Assembly (NCBI GenBank): GCA_036426205.1 | Contig: CM071573.1 | Location: forward strand, 75,427,822-75,491,821 | DNA from: Ascaphus truei | Taxonomy: Eukaryota > Chordata > Amphibia > Anura > Ascaphidae | Length of the DNA stretch: 64,000 nucleotides | Reading direction: 5' to 3' | The notes under the pieces: generated by a model | Database searches by the model: none | What the model was told of the DNA's origin: nothing | What the model saw: only the letters and a program-made list of their open reading frames with translations | Shown here: positions 43,628 through 54,249 of the stretch, piece after piece | Numbering within the stretch: position 1 is the stretch's first letter | Layout of the letters: every line of letters begins with the position of its first letter | Position numbers and translations under genes: made by a program

Positions 43628-43762
43628 CATTTAATGCGGCAGCCAAGAACAGTGGAAAAACAAGGTTTCGGGTCCCATATGTCCCATTTCGGGTTTCATC
43701 ATGAAAGGTCCATATGGGACCTGAAACTTTGTTTCTCTACTGTTCCTGGCTGTCACATTTAA
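43628..43762. repeat. Inverted dimer of hammerhead-derived stem-loops
   Basis: GGCAGCCAAGAACAGTGG..AACAAGGTTTCGGGTCCC is mirrored by GGGACCTGAAACTTTGTTTC..CTGTTCCTGGCTGTC. On both strands the centre-facing part holds a GGTCC/GGACC helix followed by a (C/T)GAAAC box. Outer parts carry CACATTTAAAT. Same architecture as at 39.6 kb. Confidence 0.65.
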
Positions 43763-44191
43763 ATGGAGAACTTCATTATGGACTTGTGAGTAGAGCGCTA
43801 CTTTCTATCTCTGTCTTAGAGGAGACCTGCACTTTGAAGAAATTGTTTCCCCTTCTAGGCCGATCCAGATATGAGAACAAACTCCTCACTTACATCGCCA
43901 CAGCAACCAGATGTGCGCTGGCAGCCTTCTGGACACAAAATAAAATCCCATCCATATCTGCCGTAAGCCCAAAACGATGGTTTCTTTGCCAGATGGAGAA
44001 GCTAACACGCTTCTTGACTGACTCATGTTGTACATTCCAGTGGGTGTGGCAGCCCTGGCTCACCTTTAGAGGTATTCCTGGGCTAGACTCCGCCTCGCCT
44101 CCGCGATATGCGGTATGTAGGGAGCCGGAGTGGGAAGGAGGGGAGTGGGAGGGAGGGGGGCGGGATCTGATCATGGTGCCGTCCACCCCCC

Positions 44192-44286
44192 CACACACAT
44201 ACATACACACACACACATACATACATACACACATATACATATACACATACATACACAAACATACATACATATACACACACACACAC
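44192..44286. repeat. (CA)/(TACA) microsatellite
   Basis: Imperfect CACA and ATACATAC runs. Confidence 0.9.
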
Positions 44287-44555
44287 TTTAACCTGCAGCA
44301 CCTTCCCTGCTCCCCGCCCAAGGCGCCTCCCATCTAGCTCCTTCCCTCCCCTCCTCCCCATTGGCTGACTCGCGTACCATGTGACGCGTCGCCGCACGGG
44401 AACACAATTCTCTGGTATCCCCTGCTGGCTGACGCGTCACAGTACGTAGTCAGTTGGCAGTGAGGAGGGACTGGGACCGGATCGTGAGGTTAAACCGCAA
44501 TGGTGAGTTGCGCTCACGCCGCCGCCCGTGCCACCGGGCGTAGCGGGTCCCAGCC

Positions 44556-44675
44556 CTAAGTCATACCGAGCCACTAATTGAGCCAGCTGTGCTGAAGTAG
44601 GAATATCCTGAAAACCTGGCCTGGCTTGAAGTAGGAATATCCTGAAATCATGCGGCCCTCGAGGACTGGAGTTGT
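44556..44675. mobile_element. hAT-type palindromic MITE, rearranged fragment
   Basis: Contains AGCCAGCTGTGCTGAAGTAG, two copies of GAAGTAGGAATATCCTGAAA, and GAGGACTGGAGTTG. The left half is lost and an internal segment is duplicated. Confidence 0.6.
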
Positions 44676-44689
44676 CCAGGCCTCCTCTA

Positions 44690-44822
44690 TCATTTCTCTC
44701 TCTATCATTATCGTCTCTGTCTCTGTCTCTCTGTCTCTCTGTCTCTCTGTCTCTCTGTCTCTCTGCCTCTCTGTCTCTCTGTCTCTCTGTCTCTCTGTCT
44801 CTCTGTCTCTCTGTCTCTCTAT
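44690..44822. repeat. (CTCTGT)n microsatellite
   Basis: A tandem CTCTGT tract, with CTCTGC and CTCTAT variants. Confidence 0.95.
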
Positions 44823-44829
44823 CCACTTC

Positions 44830-45315
44830 TTTGAAGTTTCACATTGTAAGATAATAGACTTCAGCTATGGAAACAAAATCCCTGATTTACCCGATTTTAT
44901 ATATATATTTGTTAACTAAAAATGCATTGGCTTTTAGTAGGAAACTATTATGCTTTCATATGATTCCAGTAACATTATCCTGTTATTAACCCACTAATAT
45001 CCATAGGATCATGTACAGTAGCACATTGCTTGTGTTTTAGAAAAATATGCAGGTTTAGAGAAATATATATTTATGCACAGCGATAAACCCATTTCTGGAA
45101 ACCTTTTAAACATTTATCTCTGGGGAAGTCTGGTTACTTTGACAGTATATGCATTTTATATTGATTACATTACATTATTCCATAATCCTATGGAACAGGT
45201 GGTATGAATCCATTCATCATGCTATTAACTGTTTAACCATTCTCTTCTATGAGGGGAAAGTGTATAGTATTGATTTAAAGTATCTCCTTTTTCCAAAACT
45301 AACATTCTTAAGTTA
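44830..45315. other. Unassigned AT-rich DNA
   Basis: No gene or recognised repeat. Confidence 0.3.
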
Positions 45316-45319
45316 TAAT

Positions 45320-46119
45320 GTTGCAACTTCAGTCCTCAAGGGCCACCAACAGATCAGGCTTTCAGAATACCCCTTCAGCACAGGTGTGCAGTCTTCAGCT
45401 GACATAGACAGAGGATGAGACACGCACTCAATATCAATGGTAATAGAGGTGGGGTACTTAGCTGCCGGTGCGCTGGTCCTGGGGAGCTCCTGTAGTCCCA
45501 AATGTTCCAGTACAAAGAAGAAGAAGAAGCAGGCACACGGTCTTACTCAAAAGGAGGTTTAATATGCCATAAAGTCCAACGTTTCGGCAGTCAAATACTG
45601 CCTTTCTCAAGGTGAAGGCTACCAAACACATGAAAACAGTCAAAATATATACCACCCCCCTGATACTCACCCCTCCCCATTCTGCCACATAACCAGGATG
45701 TTGACGCCCACCTGATGACGTCAGAGCTACCATATGGCGCCCCCTAGTGACGTCAAACATCTAGGTCTAAATCCCTGGCAATACAGCATAGAGCTGTCTT
45801 GGAGGACTGCAGCCACAGCCACACCTCTCCCCAGACTGAACACTCTCCTGGTTATGTGGCAGAATGGGGAGGGGTGAGTATCAGGGGGGTGGTATATATT
45901 TTGACTGTTTTCATGTGTTTGGTAGCCTTCACCTTGAGAAAGGCAGTATTTGACTGCCGAAACGTTGGACTTTATGGCATATTAAACCTCCTTTTGAGTA
46001 AGACCGTGTGCCTGCTTCTTCTGCAGTCTTCAGCTGAGCCACTGATTGAGTCACCTGTGCAGAAGAAGGGATATCATGAAAACCTGACCTGTTGGTGGCA
46101 CTGGAGTCGTCCACCCCTG
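45320..46119. mobile_element. hAT-type MITE split by a younger insertion
   Basis: The left half (45320-45402) carries AACTTCAGTCCTCAAGGGCC. The right half (46023-46119) carries GAAAACCTGACCTGTTGG and ends CCACCCCTG. The 15-mer GCAGTCTTCAGCTGA at the break occurs on both sides of the insert, so the two halves were one element. Confidence 0.85.
45403..46022. mobile_element. Inverted-dimer retroelement with a perfect 15-bp target duplication
   Basis: The insert is flanked by the direct repeat GCAGTCTTCAGCTGA (45388-45402 and 46023-46037), as made by target-primed reverse transcription. The right arm (plus) reads ACCTTGAGAAAGGCAG, loop, CTGCCGAAACGTTGG, then GGCATATTAAACC and ends CTGCTTCTT. The left arm is its reverse complement (about 45.53-45.68 kb). 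The arms share matching 58-codon frames on opposite strands, which are repeat shadows. The middle has two TGACGTCA-type sites (45717-45760). Interpreted as an inverted pair of hammerhead-derived Penelope-like or retrozyme units (inference). Confidence 0.72.
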
Positions 46120-46124
46120 CTTTG

Positions 46125-46820
46125 GCGTGGTCAGGATTAATTTACTGGACCACGTAATTAGACGTACATGGCTGAGTACAGAATACTTAATACATACTTT
46201 TGCTAGTCAATAATAGTGAAAGCATTGTGCAGAAGTGGAAGGACCCCCCCCCCCCTTGTTATTAAACATCTCTGATATCTGTGTAGAAAATAAAAGGTGG
46301 CATGACTCGTGCATGATGTATGTTGCAGTTACGTTCACTTAACCCAGCTAGTCTGCTCATTTTCCCCCTTCCATTGACATCTATTTATAAAGGGCAATAG
46401 GGCACATTCGGCACTACAGCACGGAAAGCCCCATTAACTTGCATAAGGTCCTAAGATCCTATTCAATGTGCTCTGACGCCGTTTCCCAGGGCTGGAAAAG
46501 AGATCAGCTCTATTCCAATGAAGCGGACAACCATCTTCCCCAGAATGGGGACGCCGCTTCACAGTATAGAGAACAAGGGCCTAAGAGAGCCATTTGGCTC
46601 AATGTATTACTGCACTATTGAGACTATATCCTATATACTACAAGATATATGTCCGTGTCTCTTAGCTGTGGGACTGTGAGAGGAACAGAAGGAGCTGCAG
46701 GATTTCCCGTTATCCCCGAGCAGGAAGTGAGCTGGGCAGTTGCTAAGGGGATGGGCAGCTTCCTCCATCCTGATTGGCACTGCTGAGTAGTGCTGGAGGA
46801 GAGGATTGTGGCTGTCTGTA
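46125..46820. other. Unassigned DNA
   Basis: Contains a C-run near 46.25 kb. No supported gene. Confidence 0.3.
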
Positions 46821-46825
46821 CTGTG

Positions 46826-48312
46826 TGTAGCCGAGTGTCAGGATCGGGCTCAGGCCCCGCCTCCGTGAGGCATCCCGCGACGTCACGGGTGACGCACGTC
46901 AGCTACAACCTAAGCGCAGGCGCCGCACCACTTGGAAAGAAAATACACCAGGGACCGGTCCCAGGCTCCGTCCCCGTGATGCGTCCCGTGACGATACGGA
47001 CGATGCACGTCGCATGCTACCTACACGGAGGCGCCGCGTGGACACAGGCAAACAAGGGGTTAAACCGCTCTTCAGCTGCTCCACACCTGTAGTTTATTCT
47101 GCCCAGGCCTATCAGCGGACAGCATACGTCTAACTACTCATTACCCTGTAGCTGTGGGCTGTCCTGCATTTGTTACCTTGCACCTGTGTGCTGCCTTTCC
47201 ATTGGCTGCCTGTCCTTTAAATGCTCAGCCAGCCCTCCTCAAACTGGCTGAGCATAAACGTAGGTTTTTGTATTGTGTGCTTGCCTCAAGCAACCTACTG
47301 CCTTGCCTTGTCTTATTTTGCTTCCCGTTTTGACCACAGCTCGTACCTGGACCTCTGCCTTCTCTGACCCTTGACCTCGGCTCACTTCTGGACTTCCACC
47401 CTCTCTCCTCCTTGACCACGGATATGGATTATGACTATTCTACTCTCTCCAATCCCTGACCACGGCGAGTATATACTACCATCCAGACCTTTCCAACCCT
47501 AGCCAGCCACACGACCATTACTCTGCACTCCGGACACGGTTCTAGGTCAGTGGCTACTAACGTCCCCACCTCAGCCTCGCAGTCCCATCCTGTTTGTGGT
47601 GAGCACTCGTCGGCGCATGCGCAGTTGTGATCGGAGCAGCGGCCATCTTGAAAGAGCTCCAAAGGCATTGGGAACTACAGGCCCCATAATGCCTGGCGGA
47701 GGATCCTCTGGGGGGAGGGAAATACCACATGGGGCAGTTCCAGCCAATGGGGCTCTAGAAGCAGAAGGGACAGGATATCCCCGCGGCCAGAGAGCCCGTG
47801 AATCAGTCGGATGGAGGGCAGCAAGATAGTGTCCAGGGAGCAGTGCCCCAGGACTAGGCCTAGGCTTGCCCGGTCCCAGCTAGGCCCTGAGTCATCTAGC
47901 GGAGTGTTGCAAGGAAGGCCCCAGATAGGGACTTTTCCCCTTAGCATCATAGTAGTGCTGTTGCACCGGTGACCGGACAGATACGGGGTGCTCTGAGGCC
48001 TAGGACCAGGCCACAGGACCCTGAGATATTCAGGTGAGACACTCCAGCTGGAGCTCACCTCGTGAGGAGGATCAGGATCCAAAGGAGTGAGGGGATTGGT
48101 GTCGGAGGCCTCGCAGCATGGGACCTGACTGTTCCTTACCCGACAGCTGTACCTGGGTACAGGAGTGCCCAGGAAGGTATACACGTGCACCAACGGTTCA
48201 AAAGGGTAGCGCTACCTCACACTTGGGTGGGGACTTGCTGGCTTAGGTCTCCTGTGAGTAAACAGGTATAGCAGCACGTGTAGTTCCCTTAGTCATAGGG
48301 GAAGGGGCTACA
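46826..48312 (+). mobile_element. LTR-like unit TGTAG...CTACA with 4-bp duplication and a nested LTR
   Basis: Starts TGTAGCCGAG, ends GGGGCTACA and is flanked by TGTG (46822-46825 and 48313-48316). From about 47.6 kb it matches the unit at 30.5 kb block by block: CGCATGCGCAG, CGGCCATCTTG, GGACTAGGCCTA, GACCAGGCCACAGGACCCTG, AGTTCCCTTAG. From 46836 to about 47.61 kb a different LTR seems nested. It starts TGTCAGGATCGGG, has a TATA-like CTTTAAAT and a TTTGTGGTGAGCA end like the 17.4-kb LTR, but I could not find its right-hand duplication. Confidence 0.7.
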
Positions 48313-48314
48313 TG

Positions 48315-49395
48315 TGTATTTCTGCGACTACTTTTGTAGGAGGGGTGCTTCAGCAACTGAGCACTATGATTTAGGGCAACGAGAGAAACAAGATAGACGA
48401 CCACTGGTCTATGGTTTGATTCGCTTCTCTTTGCATCCGTCTAACAGGATCATCATACACGCCTTGTTACTTCCCTCTCACAATTTGGAGGCACCTCTAG
48501 CTGTGGCAAAGAATATATTTACTATACCATCAAAAGCTGCTGTACTTTATGCCATGCAAGACATTATGGACAGACCAGTCCAAACACACAGCCATTTCCA
48601 AGAAAATGTAATGCCAGCTATTCAGATTAAAGTGCGTCTGGCACGCCGCTCTTTCTTTAACTTTTCAGCAAATTAAATGGGTCAGAACTTTGATTCATAA
48701 GACGGGATGGGAGGGCAAATACATTTGCTGCTTTCATAAAGAGAATTAATGAGAGCAACATACTTAGGATCAGCCTTGCAGCCAACGGAAGCTTAGCCAA
48801 AAATAGTATGCATTAATTCCATATCTCTCCTTGTAATCCCTTGTACCAGTGTCAAACAGATCTGAGCAAACGCATTGCAGCATCTTCTGAGTAAAGGAAG
48901 TGGCGTGTATTCTGTACGCCCTGCTCACACTAGGGGAGTGGCCGTGCTTTCACATTTGTAGTAATTAAAAATATATATATGTATAGAGAAAATGTTGGTG
49001 TTTCACATTAACATTGTATATTTCCAGTGCCATACAATCAGGAATCACACCTGGCTGCCCTATTATTTCATTGATGGGTGCAGCCTTTAGCTATACACCA
49101 TCAACTCCATCGATTTTCTGTATAATCATATTTTAAATATGTTATATAGCACTGATAATGTACACATCACTGTACATAGACATTTGCAGGCACAATGAGC
49201 CCCTCCCCCAAAGAGCATACTATCTATTTTTTTTAGGTACAGAGAGATAAAGGCTCATATTCACTAAGTGGTTCTATGCCAGAAGAGACCTTCTGGGCCA
49301 TAAGGTCACAAAGAGAGGTAACAGGAGAATATTAACTGGATTCACACACTTCAAAAGTAGTGCTCCATCTGCACTTAGTTCTACCATTAGGTTCC
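48315..49395. other. Unassigned DNA with a short LINE/SINE tail relic
   Basis: At about 49.14-49.25 kb, TATATAGCACTGATAATGTA and CAAAGAGCATACTATCTA resemble the L2/SINE 3' tail in reverse; a relative lies near 60.47-60.56 kb. A 120-codon frame at 48314-48676 has no recognisable domain. Nothing else was found upstream of gprin2, whose non-coding first exon must lie in or before this stretch. Confidence 0.35.
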
Positions 49396-49397
49396 GC

Positions 49398-49631
49398 AAG
49401 GGGTGCTCAACTCTAGTCCCAGACACCGACCAACAGGTCAGGTTTTAAGGATATCCCAGCTTCAGCACAGGTGGCTCAATCAGAGACTCAGTTGAAGACT
49501 GAGCCTCTGAGCCACCCGTGCTGAAGCAGGGACTGATTGAGCCACCTGTGCTGAAGCTAGGATATCCTGAAAACAGATCTGTTGAGGGTGGGGGCGGGCA
49601 GGGGCTTGAGGACCGGAGTTGAGGACCCCTG
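49398..49631. mobile_element. hAT-type palindromic MITE just upstream of the gprin2 coding exon
   Basis: AAGGGGTGCTCAACTC..GAGTTGAGGACCCCTG ends are flanked by GGTTCCGC (49390-49397) and GGTTACGC (49632-49639), one mismatch. The arm CACCTGTGCTGAAGC occurs in an extra partial copy, making this the longest member. It ends 127 bp before the gprin2 splice acceptor. Confidence 0.82.
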
Positions 49632-49740
49632 GGTTACGCCTTCAGCCCAGTAGTTAAAAGGTATTTTGATGATGTGCTTTTATGCAGAATTGAATGATTT
49701 ATACCATGTTGTTCGGTCCCAATTCTGGTTCTAACCTCCT

Positions 49741-49758
49741 GCTTTTTTTTTCTTGCAG
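49741..49758 (+). promoter_or_regulatory. gprin2: Splice acceptor of the gprin2 coding exon
   Basis: A pyrimidine tract (CTTTTTTTTTCTTGCAG) ends in AG at 49757-49758, 20 nt before the start codon. This implies at least one upstream non-coding exon. Confidence 0.8.
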
Positions 49759-49778
49759 GTGCTGAATTTGTCTTTGCC

Positions 49779-51590
49779 ATGGCAAGCAGCGATCGTCGCC
49801 TTTCCACTCTTTCCTGCCAGGAAACGCGGAGTCTGTGTCATGGGACCCCTAACCTGGGCTGCCATTCTCTGTCCAAGAGCTCCTCTGCGTCGTTATTTAG
49901 TGGCCAAGGAAGTTCACAAAGGAAGCAGGAGATTCATAAAAGCCTTAGCAGTGTGCTCTGCATCTCGACATGCGATGAAAACAGCATCCAGCATTCACAC
50001 AGCTCTGAGTGGTCTTCAGCACAAGATGGGGTCCTTGATTCATGTTATGTACAAATCCTTTGCAATCATCTGCCCACCGACCATGCAGAGGAGGAAGTTC
50101 AACCCAGAGACAACTTGCTGTCTGCTAATTCTTCCTCAGCCCCCAGAGAACAGCTGGACAGAAGGAGCTTTGCCATTAGCAATGTGTCAGAAAACATCTC
50201 CTTGTTAGGCCATTCAGAAATGCCGGTGTGTAAAGCTCAAAGTGTGGACCACATGGACATGGCAGGGACGGGGTTTCAAAAGAGTTATTCAGATTTCTTC
50301 TGTAGCACCAAGACTCGAGTTTCCAGTTCTGCCATGACACACAGTCAAACTAGTGCCATATATTCTGCCCTGTGCTCTTCCACCAGTATATCTGATTCAG
50401 GCAGTGATGGGACGTACAATATTAAACATGACTCTGGAACTGATCATTCTCCAAATATTCAGAACAACTTCACTGAGGTGATGTCTGCAGATAGAGATCA
50501 AAATATTTCTCTGTCTCATTTGGACAGCAGTGCTGTTCAGCACAACATTACAGTATATGCAGTGCCTGGAACATATCACCATGGGATTTTAGGACCAAGT
50601 AACGCGGGGAACGGTTTCCCAAATAATGGAAACATGTACGGTCAACCCCATTACAATATTCCGGGTGTCGTGTCATGTGACAATATCTCAAGCACCAAGC
50701 ACTCGCCGCCAGCAATTATTATCCACAACAGCTGTACACTACATTGTTGCAACGGCCAGGGCCCTATGATGAAGATGGATGACACTATTGCTGCATATTG
50801 CCACCCTGTGCCTATACCATCTATTCAGTTCTCCCCTGGGCCAGTGTGCTCACTTAGTGAATCTGTGTCAGGGCAGGCAAGGTCCCAGTTTTGTTCCCTT
50901 TTGCCACCATCTGGTAGATTAGAGTTTCCCAAACTAGTGTCATCTGTTAGCGAAACTGGACTGGATGCGAAGAGGCTCATGAGATGTGTCAGGCTTCCTG
51001 TTCCCCACCCTATGGCTCTTGGACAATTGCAATTTAATAGTTCAATACAAGATAGCCACAATCTTTTAATCAAGATTTCTGAAACCTCATCAGATAACCT
51101 TCAAAGCACAGACTCCAGTGCAAAGAAGAAAGACACTTGGACTATGACTTCTATGAACTACTTATCCATGGGATACAAACTTCCACGTGAATGTAAAGAT
51201 GCAGAAGTACAGACGGTTATTATCATGGAAAACAAATCTGTTGCTACCAGCCCTTGTCCCCAGACTGCAGGCCACTCTCACGTTTTTCCAGAGGTTAGCT
51301 TAGCACTGGACCTACCAGACTCCCTGTCCCCAATACATGAGGTCAGGTGGGATGATGAAGGCATGACATGGGAGGTGTATGGAGCTTCTGTGGATCCTGA
51401 GGTTCTGGGGACAGCCATACAGAAGCATCTGGAGATTCAAATAGAACAGCACCTGCAGCCTCCTGAACTGTCCAAAGAAACAACTACAGAGGAACAGTCC
51501 ACAAAAGAAAAGAGAAGATCATTTAGAACTGTCATGCATTCTCTGAGACAATCTAACTGTTGTGTGTGTACCAGCTCGACAATTGAGTGA
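49779..51590 (+). CDS. gprin2: GPRIN2, G protein-regulated inducer of neurite outgrowth 2
   Basis: This complete 603-codon single-exon coding sequence starts with ATG in a strong context (TTTGCCATGG) and ends with TGA at 51588-51590. GPRIN proteins bind activated Gi/o/z alpha subunits at the membrane and promote neurite growth. The C-terminal GPRIN domain is unmistakable: KDAEVQTV (about 473), SVATSP, HVFPEVSL, VRWDDEGMTWEVYGASVDPE (from about 522), VLGTAIQKHLE, and the tail RRSFRTVMHSLR with a CCVC cluster that may be palmitoylated. GPRIN2 is favoured over GPRIN1 and GPRIN3 by FPKLVSSVSETGL (about 382) and DTWTMTS (about 451), matching human GPRIN2 as I recall it, and by the head-to-head syt15 neighbour. 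Human GPRIN2 is about 458 residues; the extra length here is mostly in a His/Asn/Ser-rich middle (about 200-370). No disabling change was seen. Confidence 0.95.
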   Translation: MASSDRRLSTLSCQETRSLCHGTPNLGCHSLSKSSSASLFSGQGSSQRKQEIHKSLSSVLCISTCDENSIQHSHSSEWSSAQDGVLDSCYVQILCNHLPTDHAEEEVQPRDNLLSANSSSAPREQLDRRSFAISNVSENISLLGHSEMPVCKAQSVDHMDMAGTGFQKSYSDFFCSTKTRVSSSAMTHSQTSAIYSALCSSTSISDSGSDGTYNIKHDSGTDHSPNIQNNFTEVMSADRDQNISLSHLDSSAVQHNITVYAVPGTYHHGILGPSNAGNGFPNNGNMYGQPHYNIPGVVSCDNISSTKHSPPAIIIHNSCTLHCCNGQGPMMKMDDTIAAYCHPVPIPSIQFSPGPVCSLSESVSGQARSQFCSLLPPSGRLEFPKLVSSVSETGLDAKRLMRCVRLPVPHPMALGQLQFNSSIQDSHNLLIKISETSSDNLQSTDSSAKKKDTWTMTSMNYLSMGYKLPRECKDAEVQTVIIMENKSVATSPCPQTAGHSHVFPEVSLALDLPDSLSPIHEVRWDDEGMTWEVYGASVDPEVLGTAIQKHLEIQIEQHLQPPELSKETTTEEQSTKEKRRSFRTVMHSLRQSNCCVCTSSTIE

Positions 51591-51830
51591 AACGGCTAAA
51601 TATGGAAGCCAAGCATAACCACTGCCTGAAGAGACGTTTCAGAAATAGTTCAGAGCAGCATGGACACTATTTCCGGTTCCATATACAGTATTCCTTCTCG
51701 GTCACCTGGGATCAGTAACACAAGCATACAAGAAATTAGACAAGGACCCTTTGGCAGCGAAGGACCAAAAGCAGTAATACTAAATAATTCCCTTTCATAT
51801 AATCCGAATAAATGTGATCATAAACCAAAA
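51591..51830 (+). other. gprin2: gprin2 3' untranslated region (proximal)
   Basis: The first AATAAA after the stop codon is at 51807-51812. Others lie further on (for example near 52.61 kb), so the true cleavage site is uncertain. Confidence 0.5.
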
Positions 51831-52204
51831 TATTGATATATTCTTAACCCATTTAGCTTTTATTTCCAAAGTGAAAAAAAAATTGTATTAAGAACTTCTG
51901 GGTTTTGAACAACTCACTTGGTAAATTAAGGAATGTTACTAACAAAAAACGTAGGTATTACTGCAGAATATTGATTATTCAGTTCGCTATATATTACATT
52001 TATATAAATCCCCATAGTGAGAAATCCATATGACGAAGACCATAAATGTATTTTAAAGGGATTCTCCCCCGTTTTTGTTTTAACCACGTGTGACAGTAAT
52101 GAATACTCGTACTTTCATGGGGAATTCTAGTAGCAATATTGCCAAAGAATTATTGGATGTTCTAGTGTTGAGGGATAGAGTTATTTTTTTTATCCCTGAC
52201 AATC

Positions 52205-52316
52205 CAATCCGCAGATTCCGCTGGTGGATTTTAAAAACGCAATCCGTGAATTCAGCAATCCGCCTGCGGATTGCATTTTTAAAATCCACCAGCGGATTGC
52301 GGAATCTGCGGATTGG
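52205..52316. mobile_element. Palindromic MITE-like repeat (AATCCGC family)
   Basis: CCAATCCGCAGATTCCGC at the left faces GCGGAATCTGCGGATTGG at the right. TGGTGGATTTTAAAAACGC faces GCATTTTTAAAATCCACCA. The sequence motif is shared with the element at 18.9 kb. Confidence 0.7.
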
Positions 52317-52871
52317 TAAAATCCACAATGGACTGGATCCAATGGCGGTTTTTGATCTGCGTGAATTGAAACTGGAACAATTCCGCTGACAGATTTTACA
52401 CCGCGGAACAGATTTGAACGGAAAGCTCAGGAAATTCCGCAAAACAAATTTTGACAGTTTCACCTGTTTCTAGTTAGGGGTTTTGTAAGTCACCGTAGAC
52501 AAAAGGTTACAAAGGGCTTTAAAATGCATTGCATCGAAGTGTAGTCATAGGAATGCTCAGGTTTTGCATACACAATGCTCAGGTTTTGCATGTATGTTAA
52601 TTATGTTAAAAATAAATTATTCTCTCCCCAAACAAAAAAGGTGCACAAATAATAGATTTAATAAGGCAGAAAAGAATAATACAAATAATACAGGGGGCCA
52701 GGCACCAGCGTCACTCTCTGACCAAATAGATCAATCTCAAAGTAGTTGAGAGTGACAATGTTGAGTGGTGCACGGAGACGCAGGGTATCTCCCCCTAACC
52801 TTGAATAGACAAATTGCATGTGTAGGTAATGGGGTCTCGAGCACTCAAAGGAATCAATAGATCAACTCTTG

Positions 52872-53278
52872 TGTTTTGCCCAAGGATATCTTCTGTTTAC
52901 TCCTTTTCTATATAAAGACCTCTCTTGCTCACTGCCCCACACCTCTGGAATTCCTTTCCCCTCAATATCCGACTGGCACCCTCTCTCTCTCCACCTTTTA
53001 GGACCTTTCTTAAAACACAACTCTGTAACGAAGCACGTGGGTAGCTCCGCTGGCTGATACTATACATCTCATATGCACTGACCTTGGCCCCTTGCAGAAC
53101 ACCCTCCTTCTGTCTCCACTTAGGTTGTAAGATCTTCGGGGCAGGGACTCCTATTCCTACTGTTTTATGTCTGAAGCGCCTATTCCCATTATGTTTTATA
53201 ATATTATGTCACGTGTATCACTGCTGTAAAGCACTATGCACCTGGATGGTGCTATATAAATAAAGATATACATACAGA
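52872..53278 (+). mobile_element. L2-like LINE 3' end fragment
   Basis: Encodes the ORF2 C-terminus in broken frames (CCCCACACCTCTGGAATTCC, then CCACCTTTTAGGACC). Next come GTTGTAAGATCTTCGGGGCA, GTAAAGCACTATGCACCTGG and GTGCTATATAAATAAAG. It is collinear with 28.05-28.50 kb, about 20% diverged by eye, and 5'-truncated. Confidence 0.88.
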
Positions 53279-53284
53279 TGCAGC

Positions 53285-53695
53285 GGCCGTTATCTGACCA
53301 TTTCTCGGACCAGCTGTATTCCACATGGCATTCATTATATCATCTTCCCGTGAAGTCTGCCAATCGCACCTTTGCTAACCGTAGCTGATTACCTGGATTC
53401 TGATTTGTGTGGTTGCAGTTCTGCGCGTATCCGCCAGATGGCAAAAGTGAATCTCTTTGCATAGATTAGACAGTGGATAGTGTGTAGTCAATGTGCAGGT
53501 GTTTAAAAAACAGATAAAAACAGTGTCCATTACAGTGATCCATTGTTAATTGACCTTGGTCGCTGAAGACATTATCAAATTTAGGCATTTTACATTAAAA
53601 TATCTAAACAGAATGTTGTGGAAATTATTCTACATTGCTATGCCTGTGCAATTGCCGAATGGACATACACTGAACAGTACATCATGTCGGCCTTA
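53285..53695. other. Unassigned DNA before the forkhead-like sequence
   Basis: ATCTAAACAG just before 53.61 kb could be a splice acceptor for an exon containing the forkhead-like sequence, but this is weak. No other feature was seen. Confidence 0.25.
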
Positions 53696-53699
53696 TAAT

Positions 53700-54007
53700 A
53701 GACCCGGCTACAGATACGCATATTTAATATTTTCTGCAATTAATGCTGGAACAAATAAGAAGGCGACTTTAGCAGAGATATATGGCTATATTGCAATATA
53801 TGCTATGCAAATATGCTATATTGACCAATATGATTTCTTCGAATTTTCACAGAACCATCGTGGATGGAGGAATTCAATAAAGAAACTTTAACTATAAATG
53901 ATTGCTTTTTGCGCACAGTCCCTCCACTGGGAAGTACCAGAGGTTATTGGTCAGTGCGCCCAGCTTTTGCCGGTATGTTTGATCATGGCAACTTTAAAAG
54001 GAGAAAG
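53700..54007 (+). pseudogene. Forkhead (winged-helix) domain-like sequence, disrupted
   Basis: The translation follows a forkhead DNA-binding domain: RPGYRYAYLIFSAI (usual KPPYSYIALI), NKKATLAEIYGYI, then DQYDFFEFSQNHRGWRNSI (usual FPFYREN-KQGWQNSI). In the next frame come LTINDCFLRTVP and GYWSVRPAFAGMFDHGNFKR (usual LSLNDCF, GYWTLDP and MF-NGNFRRR). Two lesions break it. One is a 30-bp insertion after GCTATATTG that repeats this 9-mer and adds ten residues (about 53.79-53.83 kb). The other is a one-base loss at about 53.885 kb, between NSIKK and LTINDCF, in the DNA-recognition helix. No start codon or flanking exons can be assigned, and the Fox class is not identifiable by eye. Confidence 0.72.
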
Positions 54008-54249
54008 GTCGGGTTAATCCATTTAATACACACAATGCACAATACACTCCTGACATTGGGTCATCTCCACCTCGTTGGCAAGGTTTATAATGAAGGTACT
54101 GTAAATATAATGTACTATACAGTAGTAACTTTAAATCACAATGACATGCATACACTACTGCAGTATACAGTATCTGTATGCCTCCATAGCCCATCAATGC
54201 TTGTACACATGCGCACTAGAGTGCCAGTTGACGCATTCCCACTACCTGT

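Noticed and set aside
45458..46140. Near-identical 58-codon frames on opposite strands (VYILTVFMCLVAFTLRKAVF)
   Set aside because: They are the two arms of the inverted dimer at 45403-46022. The hydrophobic look is chance, and the coding sense runs through a ribozyme-like stem-loop.
49753..50208. 151-codon frame overlapping the start of gprin2
   Set aside because: It is the +2 shadow of the gprin2 coding exon; the domain evidence is all in the gprin2 frame.
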